Notes under the pieces: model-generated | Databases searched by the model: none | Seen by the model: only the letters and a program-made list of their open reading frames with translations | Told to the model about the DNA's origin: nothing | Made by a program: the position numbers and the translations under genes | In this document: positions 8,441 through 16,200 of the stretch, piece after piece | Layout: each line of letters starts with the position of its first letter | Numbering within the stretch: the first letter of the stretch is position 1 | From: Pseudomonas sp. | GTDB taxonomy: Bacteria; Pseudomonadota; Gammaproteobacteria; Pseudomonadales; Pseudomonadaceae | NCBI RefSeq assembly: GCF_017744435.1 | Contig: NZ_JAGIBG010000023.1 | Location: 27,974-91,973 of the forward strand | Direction: 5' to 3' | Length of the DNA stretch: 64,000 nucleotides

Positions 8441-9025
8441 TCAGCGCAGCGCGAAACCATCGAGCATGCGGTCGAACTCGGCCAGCCACTGGCTCAGGCC
8501 AGGGTTGGTCGGGTCGATCACGCAGGCGAGGTCCAGCCACTGCGGCATGTCGCTGCCTTCGACGGGAACCAGAGTACCGACCAGCCGACCGTGGCGCGGC
8601 TCATGGCCGGCATTGAAGTGGAAATCCAGCGCCTTGGCCGGGCTGCCCGCTACATGGCAATCGCGTTGGCGAATAACCCGCAGTTGCGGGTTCTGCTCAC
8701 GCAAGGCCTGAATCGCGGCCTCGAACAATTGCGCCAGGGACTGCTGGGCACGCACGTCGCGACGGCGAATATTCAAGGAGACTGGCTCGCCTTCATGCTC
8801 GAGGGTGGTCTGGATGTCGCGAAAACGAAAACCGGCCGGGAACTGGAGGTTGAATCCGCCGAAGGTGAAGCCGCTGGCCACATCCTGCAGCGCCACAGGG
8901 ACCGGTTCTGGCTCTGGTTCCGGCTCGGCCGCCTTGGCTGCTTCCACCAGCTTGGCCAGGCGTGCCTCCTCCTCCAGCGCTTCGCGCCGCGCGGAGATCC
9001 GGTCGTAGATCGAAGGTTTGTACAT
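8441..9025 (-). CDS. Second DUF1795-type Eag chaperone with Glu/Pro-rich N-terminal extension
   Basis: 194 residues. A charged helical N-terminus (about 1-35) and a short EPEPEP linker precede a DUF1795-like domain (about 48-194: 'FTFGGFNLQFPAGFRFRD', ending 'WLAEFDRMLDGF'). It lies between vgrG and the first Eag gene, 10 bases downstream of vgrG. Class II prePAAR effectors with two hydrophobic regions are known to be encoded with two different Eag proteins, and the Rhs here has two such regions, so each chaperone probably covers one. The domain call is from motif pattern; the individual pairing is inferred. Confidence 0.82.
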   Translation of the reverse strand: MYKPSIYDRISARREALEEEARLAKLVEAAKAAEPEPEPEPVPVALQDVASGFTFGGFNLQFPAGFRFRDIQTTLEHEGEPVSLNIRRRDVRAQQSLAQLFEAAIQALREQNPQLRVIRQRDCHVAGSPAKALDFHFNAGHEPRHGRLVGTLVPVEGSDMPQWLDLACVIDPTNPGLSQWLAEFDRMLDGFALR

Positions 9026-9035
9026 GGGCCTGGCC

Positions 9036-10901
9036 TCAGTCGTTGATCCGCACCGGGGCGCCCGTGATCTTGGTGATGTCGGTACTGGTGGTGGTGATGA
9101 CCTTTCCCTTGATTTCGATGCCTTCCGGGGTCAGCGTGATGCTGCTGTCGCCGACCTGCAGGATGATGTGCTGCTTGGCCGCCACCTGAATGAACTGGTT
9201 GTCCACCTGGAGGGTGTAGGAGCCGTCGGTCACTTGCACCACGGTGTCTTTCTTGACCGTTTCGGTGTGGGTGCCACCCACCGTGATCGAACGGTTGTTG
9301 CCCACATCATGGGTCTCATCCAGCTCGATCTCGGTGTCCATGTTGCGCTCGGCATGCATGATGATCTGCTCGGCGCCGGCCTTGTCCTCGAAGCGGAAGA
9401 AGTTGGCGGTACCGCCGTCGCCCTTCATCGATCGGGTCAGGAAGCCACTCTGGGTCTTGTTCGCCGGCAGCGACCATGGCGGCGTGTTGCTGCTGTTGTA
9501 CAGGCTGCCCATGATCAGCGGGCGGTCCGGGTTGCCGTCGAGGAACACCACCACCACTTCGTCGCCCACACGCGGGATCTGGATGCTGCCGAAGCCGCCG
9601 CTGGCACCGGATTGGGCAACGCGTACCCAGCAGGAGCTCTGGTCGTTGAACTGGCCTTGCCGATCCCAATGGAACTGCAATTTCACCCGACCCAGCTCAT
9701 CCGTGTAAATTTCCTCACCAGGTGGGCCGACAACAATGGCGGTTTGTGGCCCATTGATTGAAGGTTTGCGGGTGCTCAACTGAGGCCGGTAAGGAATTTT
9801 TTTTCGGACGCATACAAATTTGTTGAAGTAACCGGCTTGGTCGCCGGTCATGTAATTATTGCTGCCGCGGTGCTCAACGCTGATCAACAAAAACTGCCGG
9901 TTCTCAGCGTCACCCAGATCGTGCTCGTAGTGCTGGGTCAACTCAAAGGTATAACCAGGCTTCATGGCGCGGCAATTGCTGTCGCCATAAAACGTCTTAC
10001 CGAGTAGCTCAAGCGCCTCAACACGATTGCGCACCATGGACTCGCCATCTTCGTAGGTGCCATGCGTGTATTGCCCGGGGAAATCATAGATTTCAAAACG
10101 CTCTACATCACCTTGCTCGTTAAGGCTCTGCATGGTCACCGGAAGAAAGTTACGAGGCTGACGATAGTCAAAGGTCCGTACGGCGATTTTGCCGGACTGA
10201 AGCTGACGCGTGGCGCGCCACTGCATGATCGAATCTGCGGTCTCGGTCACCGAAGCGCTGTGGAAACGAATCTGCGGTTGTTCGGGCAACGGTAGCAACG
10301 TGCTGGAATCATCAGTGATGATCAGTGTGTGCGAGTCCGCCGTATGCTCGAAATAATAAAACAACCCTTCGTTTTCGAGTAACCGCTGGACGAAGTTGAA
10401 ATCGCTCTCTCGATACTGCGTGATATAACTGTGCTGCTTGAGCGCCTTGCCAAGGCGAAACTCATACTTTGGCAATGTACCGAAACCCGCGAACACTTCA
10501 CTGACGACATCCTCTACGGTTTTACTCTGAAAGATGCGTGAGTCGTACCGACAGGTCAACATCCACAACCAAGGGCTCAGTATCGCAGCATAGCGGACAT
10601 AGCCTCCATCGCTGCCCTGGGAACTGAACCGGTTGATGTAGCCATTTACATGACGAACAGTGCCATCGGCAAGCTCGATTTCAAGCGTGGCAGGACGACC
10701 GATTAGCGACTTCAACTTGACATTGGCCGTATCGCTCAACAATGCAAGATCGAACTGATACAGCCGCGACAGCCCTTCATTACCTGAAAAATTTTCAAGC
10801 ACAAAACTTTCCACGCCCGACGTGGCGTGAATGTTAAGTTTGAACAAGCGCCTGTTTTGTGGATTCAACAGGGATGAGATTGAGAAATTTTCCATTAGCA
10901 T
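9036..10901 (-). CDS. vgrG: T6SS spike protein VgrG
   Basis: 621 residues with the usual VgrG order: a gp27-like base domain (about 1-380, including the Phage_GPD 'YRESDFNFVQRLLENEGLFYYFEH' type motif), an OB-fold gp5-like neck ('GEEIYTDELGRVKLQFHWDR', about 395-415, then 'CWVRVAQ...GFGSIQIPRVGDEVVV'), and a C-terminal beta-helix spike. No extra effector domain is attached, so cargo must be carried through the PAAR-Rhs protein. The ATG at 10901 has a strong Shine-Dalgarno (GGAGGA). It lies in the same minus-strand run as the two Eag genes and rhs, 31 bases after the membrane protein gene upstream. Confidence 0.96.
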   Translation of the reverse strand: MLMENFSISSLLNPQNRRLFKLNIHATSGVESFVLENFSGNEGLSRLYQFDLALLSDTANVKLKSLIGRPATLEIELADGTVRHVNGYINRFSSQGSDGGYVRYAAILSPWLWMLTCRYDSRIFQSKTVEDVVSEVFAGFGTLPKYEFRLGKALKQHSYITQYRESDFNFVQRLLENEGLFYYFEHTADSHTLIITDDSSTLLPLPEQPQIRFHSASVTETADSIMQWRATRQLQSGKIAVRTFDYRQPRNFLPVTMQSLNEQGDVERFEIYDFPGQYTHGTYEDGESMVRNRVEALELLGKTFYGDSNCRAMKPGYTFELTQHYEHDLGDAENRQFLLISVEHRGSNNYMTGDQAGYFNKFVCVRKKIPYRPQLSTRKPSINGPQTAIVVGPPGEEIYTDELGRVKLQFHWDRQGQFNDQSSCWVRVAQSGASGGFGSIQIPRVGDEVVVVFLDGNPDRPLIMGSLYNSSNTPPWSLPANKTQSGFLTRSMKGDGGTANFFRFEDKAGAEQIIMHAERNMDTEIELDETHDVGNNRSITVGGTHTETVKKDTVVQVTDGSYTLQVDNQFIQVAAKQHIILQVGDSSITLTPEGIEIKGKVITTTSTDITKITGAPVRIND

Positions 10902-10932
10902 GATCGTCCTCCAAGCTTATGCGTGGCAAGCC

Positions 10933-11637
10933 TTATTGGCTGTGCTTAATCGCGAAGAGTCTACCGAGCAGAGAATCTGCGCGCTTTGCCCGTACACCCT
11001 CAATATCCATGAAGGTGTATTGGCACCCTTCGCTTGCTTCCTGCTGCCTGAGCGCCCGAAGCGAGGAAATACTATGGCGACAGTAAAACACCATATAGAT
11101 TGATATTGACACCGCCAAAACAATTACCCCCATATACAGGGAGTCGTATTGGCGAAAAACCGAATAAACCAAGCCGCCTGCAGTTGCACTCACCCCTGCC
11201 ATCCATGGGCTGTGTGAAGGCGCCTCTTCCAGTACCTCAACGCGCCCTCCTACCACCTTGAGGAGTTGCCGCTCGACGGGTCGCTGGCGCAGCACGACAT
11301 AGGCGATTGCAACAATGGCAAATGGCACACAACTCAGCGCAACAGCAGCAACCGGGTCCAGCTTTGCACGCTTGTAACTCACGACCAGTATCAGCACAAA
11401 TGCCAACATCGGCGTCACAAACAAATTAGTGAACAATCGAAAACTAGCGTACGTGGTGAACCGCTCGGTGCGATAGGCACAGAGTACAGACCAATAGATA
11501 CAGACCAGCAGGGTAATGATCGCCGGCACGAAAAACACCTGTGGCATGATGCCAGCGGCAAAAGCCGCAAACATAGAGTAAAAGAACCCTGCCGCCAGGA
11601 TTTTTGCAAAAAACCTCTCAAGCTCAATTGCCAACAT
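10933..11637 (-). CDS. Multi-pass membrane protein, candidate immunity protein
   Basis: 234 residues with several hydrophobic segments (about 15-35, 38-55, 70-90, 97-117 and 150-185) and a charged C-terminal tail of about 45 residues. No known family is recognised. It starts three bases after the stop of the 336-residue gene at 11641-12651 and is followed 31 bases later by vgrG, so the three form one unit. A polytopic membrane protein directly behind a protein ending in a hydrophobic hairpin is the classical arrangement for a pore-forming toxin and its immunity protein. That role is inference; it could instead be a structural helper of this T6SS type. Confidence 0.75.
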   Translation of the reverse strand: MLAIELERFFAKILAAGFFYSMFAAFAAGIMPQVFFVPAIITLLVCIYWSVLCAYRTERFTTYASFRLFTNLFVTPMLAFVLILVVSYKRAKLDPVAAVALSCVPFAIVAIAYVVLRQRPVERQLLKVVGGRVEVLEEAPSHSPWMAGVSATAGGLVYSVFRQYDSLYMGVIVLAVSISIYMVFYCRHSISSLRALRQQEASEGCQYTFMDIEGVRAKRADSLLGRLFAIKHSQ

Positions 11638-11640
11638 ACG

Positions 11641-12651
11641 CTAGTCTTTTCCAGTCAAGAAATTGCCAATGGCCCTGCCCGCCCCTGTTTCTTCATCGCT
11701 CATGACCAGCTGCACCACGACACCGGCAATCCAGCCCACGGCAAGCACGACGATGGCGGGCCCACCCACGAAAGTACCAATGACCCAACCGGCCGCAAAT
11801 GCCGCCGCGTTCGTCGGCTGACTGTAAGCAGATCGTTTGAAGAAGTCTTCGACACTGGTTGCATCATGAGCATCCATGAAAAGCTGTGGGCCAAACGCCA
11901 GCGCGGGCCCTGCTTTGTTCAGTACTTTTCCGACGCCGCGTTGCCCATAACCATTATTATCGACATGAGCCAACCGGCTGAGTTCTTTTGAAGTCCCATA
12001 TGCAGGAAGGTGAATCACATCGCCAACGACCTTTCCGGCCACACGATAAACATTGGCTTTTGCTGTAGCAGGAATTTCAAAAAAAAGATTACCACCTTTG
12101 CTGACGAGCTTTATGCGCCCACGAAATGCACGGCGTGGAGAAACGCTTCCCGGCTTTCCACGTGAAGAGGCCCATCGTTTCAATTGTTTTTTAGTGGCGT
12201 CGGTCAAGTCCAGCAAGTTCTCCACCTTGGTGGCCTGGGCGCCCGAGTGAACAATGCCCCCTACGCTGGCAAGCGTGCCAGGCAGGTTCGTGGTGGAGAA
12301 TAACAAGGGGCCCACGACCGGGATCAACTCGGCCTTCTGTTTCAGGGCCAATAATTGTTCCGCACCCGCCGCACCGGAAGATTTGGCTTCGCTGAGCAAA
12401 GAGCAGAGCAGCGCAAGATATTCTTCGCTCTCCGTTTCGCTCAGGTCACTTTCCGGATTACTGAGCTCGGCAATTAAAAACTCCATGCCGCTGATAGAGT
12501 CAATCGCATACGAACCGCCGATATCCACCGTGGATGGAAACGCGCGAGCTGCAACGTCGCTGGGCCAAGGCAAGGCACCGTCACCTAATAACCCGTCCTG
12601 AGGGCCGACGCCCATTGGATCAGCTGCGGTACAGGGGTAAATGCTGTTCAC
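11641..12651 (-). CDS. Candidate T6SS effector with C-terminal hydrophobic hairpin
   Basis: 336 residues, unknown family. It begins at a GTG behind GGGGGA. Residues 1-45 are Pro/Gly-rich without a signal peptide. Two short hydrophobic stretches lie near 110-135, a basic segment follows (about 155-180), and residues about 281-317 form a Gly/Ala/Val-rich hairpin, followed by a polar tail. This resembles membrane-inserting toxins that carry a hairpin near the C-terminus. It heads the minus-strand unit ending in vgrG, Eag, Eag and rhs, and is followed at once by a polytopic membrane protein. In the P. putida K1 locus two hypothetical genes hold this position, so they may also be core accessory proteins. 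Gene is firm, role inferred. Confidence 0.75.
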   Translation of the reverse strand: MNSIYPCTAADPMGVGPQDGLLGDGALPWPSDVAARAFPSTVDIGGSYAIDSISGMEFLIAELSNPESDLSETESEEYLALLCSLLSEAKSSGAAGAEQLLALKQKAELIPVVGPLLFSTTNLPGTLASVGGIVHSGAQATKVENLLDLTDATKKQLKRWASSRGKPGSVSPRRAFRGRIKLVSKGGNLFFEIPATAKANVYRVAGKVVGDVIHLPAYGTSKELSRLAHVDNNGYGQRGVGKVLNKAGPALAFGPQLFMDAHDATSVEDFFKRSAYSQPTNAAAFAAGWVIGTFVGGPAIVVLAVGWIAGVVVQLVMSDEETGAGRAIGNFLTGKD

Positions 12652-13246
12652 ACTGTCCCCCGCACAACTGGCAATGGTGTGTTTGGGGCAAGGTCAATGA
12701 AGGCAGCGTGGTTACCTGGCAACATACATAGCTCCATGCTCACTAAATTCCTGTCTCAGCCCGCTCAGGCGGGCGCGGTGATATCACGCAATAGGCGGTG
12801 CGACCAAAGCAGTGCAGCGAAGTTCCCGGTAAAAAATGAAAAATGCCAACTGCATCACAGTTCGTAATCAGCCTGACTAGAGCCGGAGAGAAAACACCGG
12901 AACGCGCTGGCTTGTCAACCTTACATGATGCCGAGCAATATCATATTGATATCAATGACCACCCGAATACCCTGGATTGTAGGGGTGACATCATTACGCT
13001 GCCCATTCCGAGAATGGTCAATGATTAAAAACAACCCCAAAATATATCGATACAACTAATACCCAGATATCTTCGTGCTTCAGAAGCAAATCCCGATCTT
13101 GAATTTTCAGGTCGATCATGCTCATTCGTTGCTGTGGGTTGCGCTCATCCATGCGAACATCCTGCTGAACCTGCTACTCACAGGCAACGACCCATGCAGG
13201 CGGCAGTAAAGACCAGACCGATGCAGCAAGGAACGCTGAGGCTATC
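12652..13246. other. 595-base divergent intergenic region upstream of the effector operon
   Basis: No convincing gene is present on either strand; the short ORFs here lack Shine-Dalgarno sequences and family resemblance. The region must contain the promoter of the minus-strand effector operon (start 12651) and that of the plus-strand gene at 13247. A perfect 12-bp palindrome (attgatatcaat) lies at 12945-12956 within an AT-rich patch and could be an operator. I could not place a convincing -35/-10 pair. Confidence 0.5.
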
Positions 13247-13795
13247 GTGAAGAATCATGCCGAACTCCATGTAAGATCCCCAGTCCTTTTCAAACTGGCG
13301 GGCATTGGCCTGGCCCTCTGCCTGCTGGCTGTGGGTGCACTTGGCGTCTACGTGCTCTGGACAGAAATCGTCCCGCTTTACGGTCGCATCTACCGGCATG
13401 CACCGGTCGTGGAAACGCCCCTGATGTCATTCTTCGTGATCTCGGCATTGCCGTTCACGCCGATGATGGCCGTGGGGTGCTTGATCGCCGCCTGGACCGG
13501 CCAGAAATTCGACCCACCGAAGAAGTCCTGGCTCTACACGTGGCAATTGCGCTCGATTCAACTGACGGTCGCACTCATGGTCCTGGCACCTGTCGTGATC
13601 GCGCTGACCGCTGCCACACTCTCCGCCAAGGGCTACTGGTCTTGCCCCAAGCTGCGTATTTCGGGCTCCGGATGGCAGATGTTCTGGGTAAACGACGAGC
13701 GCATGTGCTTCACACCAGATAGCTACATCAACGATAACTGGCCATGCAAAAACGTGGACACCAAGAACATCTGCATCCAGGTGGATGGCCGCTAG
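13247..13795 (+). CDS. Small membrane protein, DUF1240-like
   Basis: 182 residues with three or four hydrophobic segments (about 15-40, 58-82, 100-125) and a C-terminal extracytoplasmic-looking domain containing four Cys and the pattern 'GYWSCPK...WVNDERMC'. This recalls DUF1240-type proteins, but I hold the family name loosely. The start is GTG at 13247 with GAGG five bases upstream. It is encoded between the two divergent T6SS transcription units. Several small polytopic proteins in such positions are immunity proteins, yet no toxin lies next to it. Its role is unknown. Confidence 0.65.
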   Translation: MKNHAELHVRSPVLFKLAGIGLALCLLAVGALGVYVLWTEIVPLYGRIYRHAPVVETPLMSFFVISALPFTPMMAVGCLIAAWTGQKFDPPKKSWLYTWQLRSIQLTVALMVLAPVVIALTAATLSAKGYWSCPKLRISGSGWQMFWVNDERMCFTPDSYINDNWPCKNVDTKNICIQVDGR

Positions 13796-13822
13796 CAGTC
13801 CGCCTCCAAGGTGCTTCCCAAC

Positions 13823-14392
13823 ATGAGATTCAATGACACCTACACCAGCCGAGCGCACCGTTTTTCGCTAGGGATAGAACTGGCTAGCCAGCAGTGCTAC
13901 CTGTCCATCCCGGTCAGCAATGCCATGGTCGATTACGAAGAGTATTACCGCATCGACAAGGCGCGATACGAGGCCTGGTTGCAGGAATCATCAGCAGCGC
14001 TGCCCATGGTCGTTCGATGCCGCCGCCGCGAACTGGACCATGCGCTGCTGATGCAACCTGGCGCCCAACGTGGCACAGCTGACCCGTGCACTTGGGATCT
14101 GACGGAAGTCTGCGCAGTGCTGACGCGAGTAGCCACATTGCTGCTGCGCGATGGCGGCCACTCAAGCTGGGCCGACACGCTCACGGGCTACTGCTCGCGG
14201 CTGCACAGCGATCCCGAACAAGTGCGCCTGAGCGTTTTTGCAATGCCTCGCGGCATGGGCACACTCAGCGATGCCGTGCTGTATGAAGATGGCGCGCTGT
14301 CAGTCGAAGCCACCGATGAATTGCATGCCTTGCTCGGGTGGTTGTGGGAGTGGGCAATCGAGGGTCGCATGGTGGGCGCAAAGCCGCTGTAA
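13823..14392 (+). CDS. Apparent fusion of two small-protein families (unknown N-part, DUF6966-like C-part)
   Basis: 189 residues. Residues 1-84 (starting MRFNDTYTSRAHRFSLGIEL) resemble a compact small protein family with a 'YLSIPVSN.MVDYEEYY.I' motif that I know as stand-alone proteins of about 88 residues. Residues about 88-185 ('VATLLLRDGGHSSWADTL', 'PRGMGTLSDAVLYEDG', 'LWEWAIEGR') look like a DUF6966-type domain, also normally separate. The two parts are in one frame with no stop. The ATG at 13823 is preferred over the in-frame GTG at 13811; the only ribosome-site candidate (AAGG, 13808-13811) is spaced better for it. Function unknown. Confidence 0.65.
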   Translation: MRFNDTYTSRAHRFSLGIELASQQCYLSIPVSNAMVDYEEYYRIDKARYEAWLQESSAALPMVVRCRRRELDHALLMQPGAQRGTADPCTWDLTEVCAVLTRVATLLLRDGGHSSWADTLTGYCSRLHSDPEQVRLSVFAMPRGMGTLSDAVLYEDGALSVEATDELHALLGWLWEWAIEGRMVGAKPL

Positions 14393-14832
14393 GAGCCCGC
14401 ACGAAACCGCTTCGTGCACGCCATATTCCGTCGCATTGCCATCATTGAAACTCGCCGCGATGGAAGTCGAATGCCGACGGCATGACGTAAGAAAAATGAG
14501 ACCCGCTTCACTTTTTAAAAAAAACTTTTAACGCCAATTTTTACCGTTCTCTTAGCACTTCAGCCCCCTGACTTTAGGGGCCAAAGCCCCATTTCCCGCG
14601 CTCGAAACCGACCGCCAATGGCATGGCGCCATCATTGCGTCACATCACAAAACAGGGAAAAAATCGCGCCCCTCGCCGGAACTTCTTCCGCAGCGGGGTG
14701 CCCTACTCGGCATTGCTGGCAACACGATATTCATGTGCCAGCACTCAAATTGCCGCAGCCGAGAGGCGCGATTTTCAGGTCCACGCCATTGGCGTTTCAG
14801 GACGATCAAGCAGGCTCATGGACGATGTACCG
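14393..14832 (+). promoter_or_regulatory. Upstream region of the T6SS structural operon
   Basis: 440 bases without a gene, ahead of a plus-strand run of closely spaced genes from 14833 to 35541, so the operon promoter or promoters should lie here. An A-rich stretch sits at 14517-14527. A small GC hairpin (ggggc/gcccc) follows near 14577-14590. A site matching the sigma-54 pattern is at 14624-14639 (separate entry). I could not identify a clear sigma-70 promoter by eye. Confidence 0.5.
14624..14639 (+). promoter_or_regulatory. Candidate sigma-54 (RpoN) -24/-12 site
   Basis: TGGCGCC-ATCA-TTGC has the conserved GG and GC dinucleotides exactly 12 bases apart and matches TGGC and TTGC of the consensus TGGCACG-N4-TTGC, with two mismatches in between. 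It lies about 195 bases before the first gene of the structural operon. The P. putida K1 T6SS is reported to use sigma-70-type promoters and to be influenced by RpoN, so this could be a real promoter, a repressing RpoN site, or chance. Confidence 0.35.
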
Positions 14833-15582
14833 ATGACACAGACATTCGATGTCGAAGCACTGATCAAGCTGCGTAGCCAGACGCGGGCGATCTCCGATGC
14901 GCTGAAGGCGCAGGCGGCGGATTACCTTGCCACCGTGGCACCGCTGATCCGTCCGCAAACCCTGTTTGGCGAATACCTGCAAGGCGCCCAGCGCAGCAGC
15001 GGGCGCGAAACCCAGGGCCATTTCCAGTCGTTGATCGAACTCTACGAGCGCATCGGCTCGGCCGCGCCGTTCCAGCTGGTCAGCGAGCTGGAAGTGCCGC
15101 TGAACCTGATCAGCACCACCCCCGAACTGTTCCCGCTGGAATACGACAAGGTCCTCGAGCAGAGCGGCCAGGTCATTCGCATCACCAGCCCGACACGCTG
15201 GGTGGTGGGCTTCCACGCCTTCGACCTGGCGCAGTTTCGCAACGTCATCAAAGACCCCAACCGCAGCAGCGCCGAGCTGTACCGCTTCGTGGTGCACTAC
15301 CTGGTGCTGTTCTACTGCCTGAGCAAGTCGCCGGGCCTGGGCCGGCTGTTCGAAGGCCTGCGCTACGGGCTGAGCTTCGAGCGCCTGAAGGGCTTTGGCG
15401 ACCTGCCGTTCTGCGTCATCAGCTCGCCGGTACGCTCGGAACTTCCGGACGATTCGGTCATCCGTAGCAGCACGCAGATTGCCGGCAACACCAGCTTCGA
15501 AGAGCTGGTTGGGCGCGACAACATCCTGGAAATGAACGACGACATCCGTCAGCGCCTGCTGCTGACGATCGAAGGACTGTAA
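14833..15582 (+). CDS. Conserved T6SS-associated protein of unknown function, first gene of structural operon
   Basis: 249 residues, mostly helical, soluble, no signal peptide and no recognised domain. The ATG at 14833 is used; an in-frame ATG at 14818 would add five residues, and neither has a strong Shine-Dalgarno. It lies 64 bases before tssB and leads the operon, so it is presumably made together with the sheath. It is none of the 13 core Tss components, all of which are found elsewhere in the window. Possible roles are sheath assembly or regulation, but nothing in the sequence decides this. Confidence 0.75.
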   Translation: MTQTFDVEALIKLRSQTRAISDALKAQAADYLATVAPLIRPQTLFGEYLQGAQRSSGRETQGHFQSLIELYERIGSAAPFQLVSELEVPLNLISTTPELFPLEYDKVLEQSGQVIRITSPTRWVVGFHAFDLAQFRNVIKDPNRSSAELYRFVVHYLVLFYCLSKSPGLGRLFEGLRYGLSFERLKGFGDLPFCVISSPVRSELPDDSVIRSSTQIAGNTSFEELVGRDNILEMNDDIRQRLLLTIEGL

Positions 15583-15646
15583 CGCGCAGGGCCCGCTGGC
15601 GGGCCGCGCAATGATTCGCAGCGAATTGCTCGCACTGGAGAACACG

Positions 15647-16186
15647 ATGGCGAAGAAGGAAAGCACCCAGCACAAACTCGACCGCGTTCGCGCGCCTCGG
15701 GTCCATATCACCTACGACGTGGACATCGGTGATGCCATCGAGAAAAAGGAGCTGCCCTTTGTCGTTGGCGTGCTGGGCGACTTCTCTGGCAACCCGCTGG
15801 AGCCGCTGCCCAAGCTCAAGGACCGCAAGTTCGTGTTCATCGACCGCGACAACTTCAACGGTGTGCTCAAGGGCATCAAGCCGCGCCTGACCTACCGCGT
15901 CGACAACACCCTGGCCAAGAACGGCACCCAGCTCGGCGTCGAGCTGAACTTCAACAGCCTCGAAGACTTCGAGCCACAAAACGTGGTCAAGCAGGTCGAG
16001 CCGCTGCGCAAGCTGCTGGAAGTGCGCAACAAGCTGGCCGACCTGCGCAACAAGATGGGCGGCAACGACAAGCTCGAAGAGCTGCTGATGGACGTGCTGC
16101 AGAACACCGAGAAGCTCAAGACCCTGGGCAAGGAATTCGGCCGTGAAGCCGAAGTGAAAGACCCGTCCAGCGACGATCGCGCCTGA
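15647..16186 (+). CDS. tssB: T6SS small sheath subunit TssB
   Basis: 179 residues. It forms the contractile sheath with TssC. The N-terminus 'STQHKLDRVRAPRVHITYDV' and the block 'ELPFVVGVLGDFSG' are TssB/VipA/ImpB hallmarks. The C-terminal helix is charged. The ATG at 15647 (MAKKES) has GGAG six bases upstream and fits the family length, whereas the upstream ATG at 15611 would add 12 atypical residues. The gene is 14 bases ahead of tssC. Confidence 0.97.
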   Translation: MAKKESTQHKLDRVRAPRVHITYDVDIGDAIEKKELPFVVGVLGDFSGNPLEPLPKLKDRKFVFIDRDNFNGVLKGIKPRLTYRVDNTLAKNGTQLGVELNFNSLEDFEPQNVVKQVEPLRKLLEVRNKLADLRNKMGGNDKLEELLMDVLQNTEKLKTLGKEFGREAEVKDPSSDDRA

Positions 16187-16200
16187 GCAGGAGCCCGAAC

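Noticed and set aside
12843..13028. 61-codon plus-strand frame in the effector-operon upstream region
   Set aside because: No Shine-Dalgarno, no family, unusual composition; probably noncoding.
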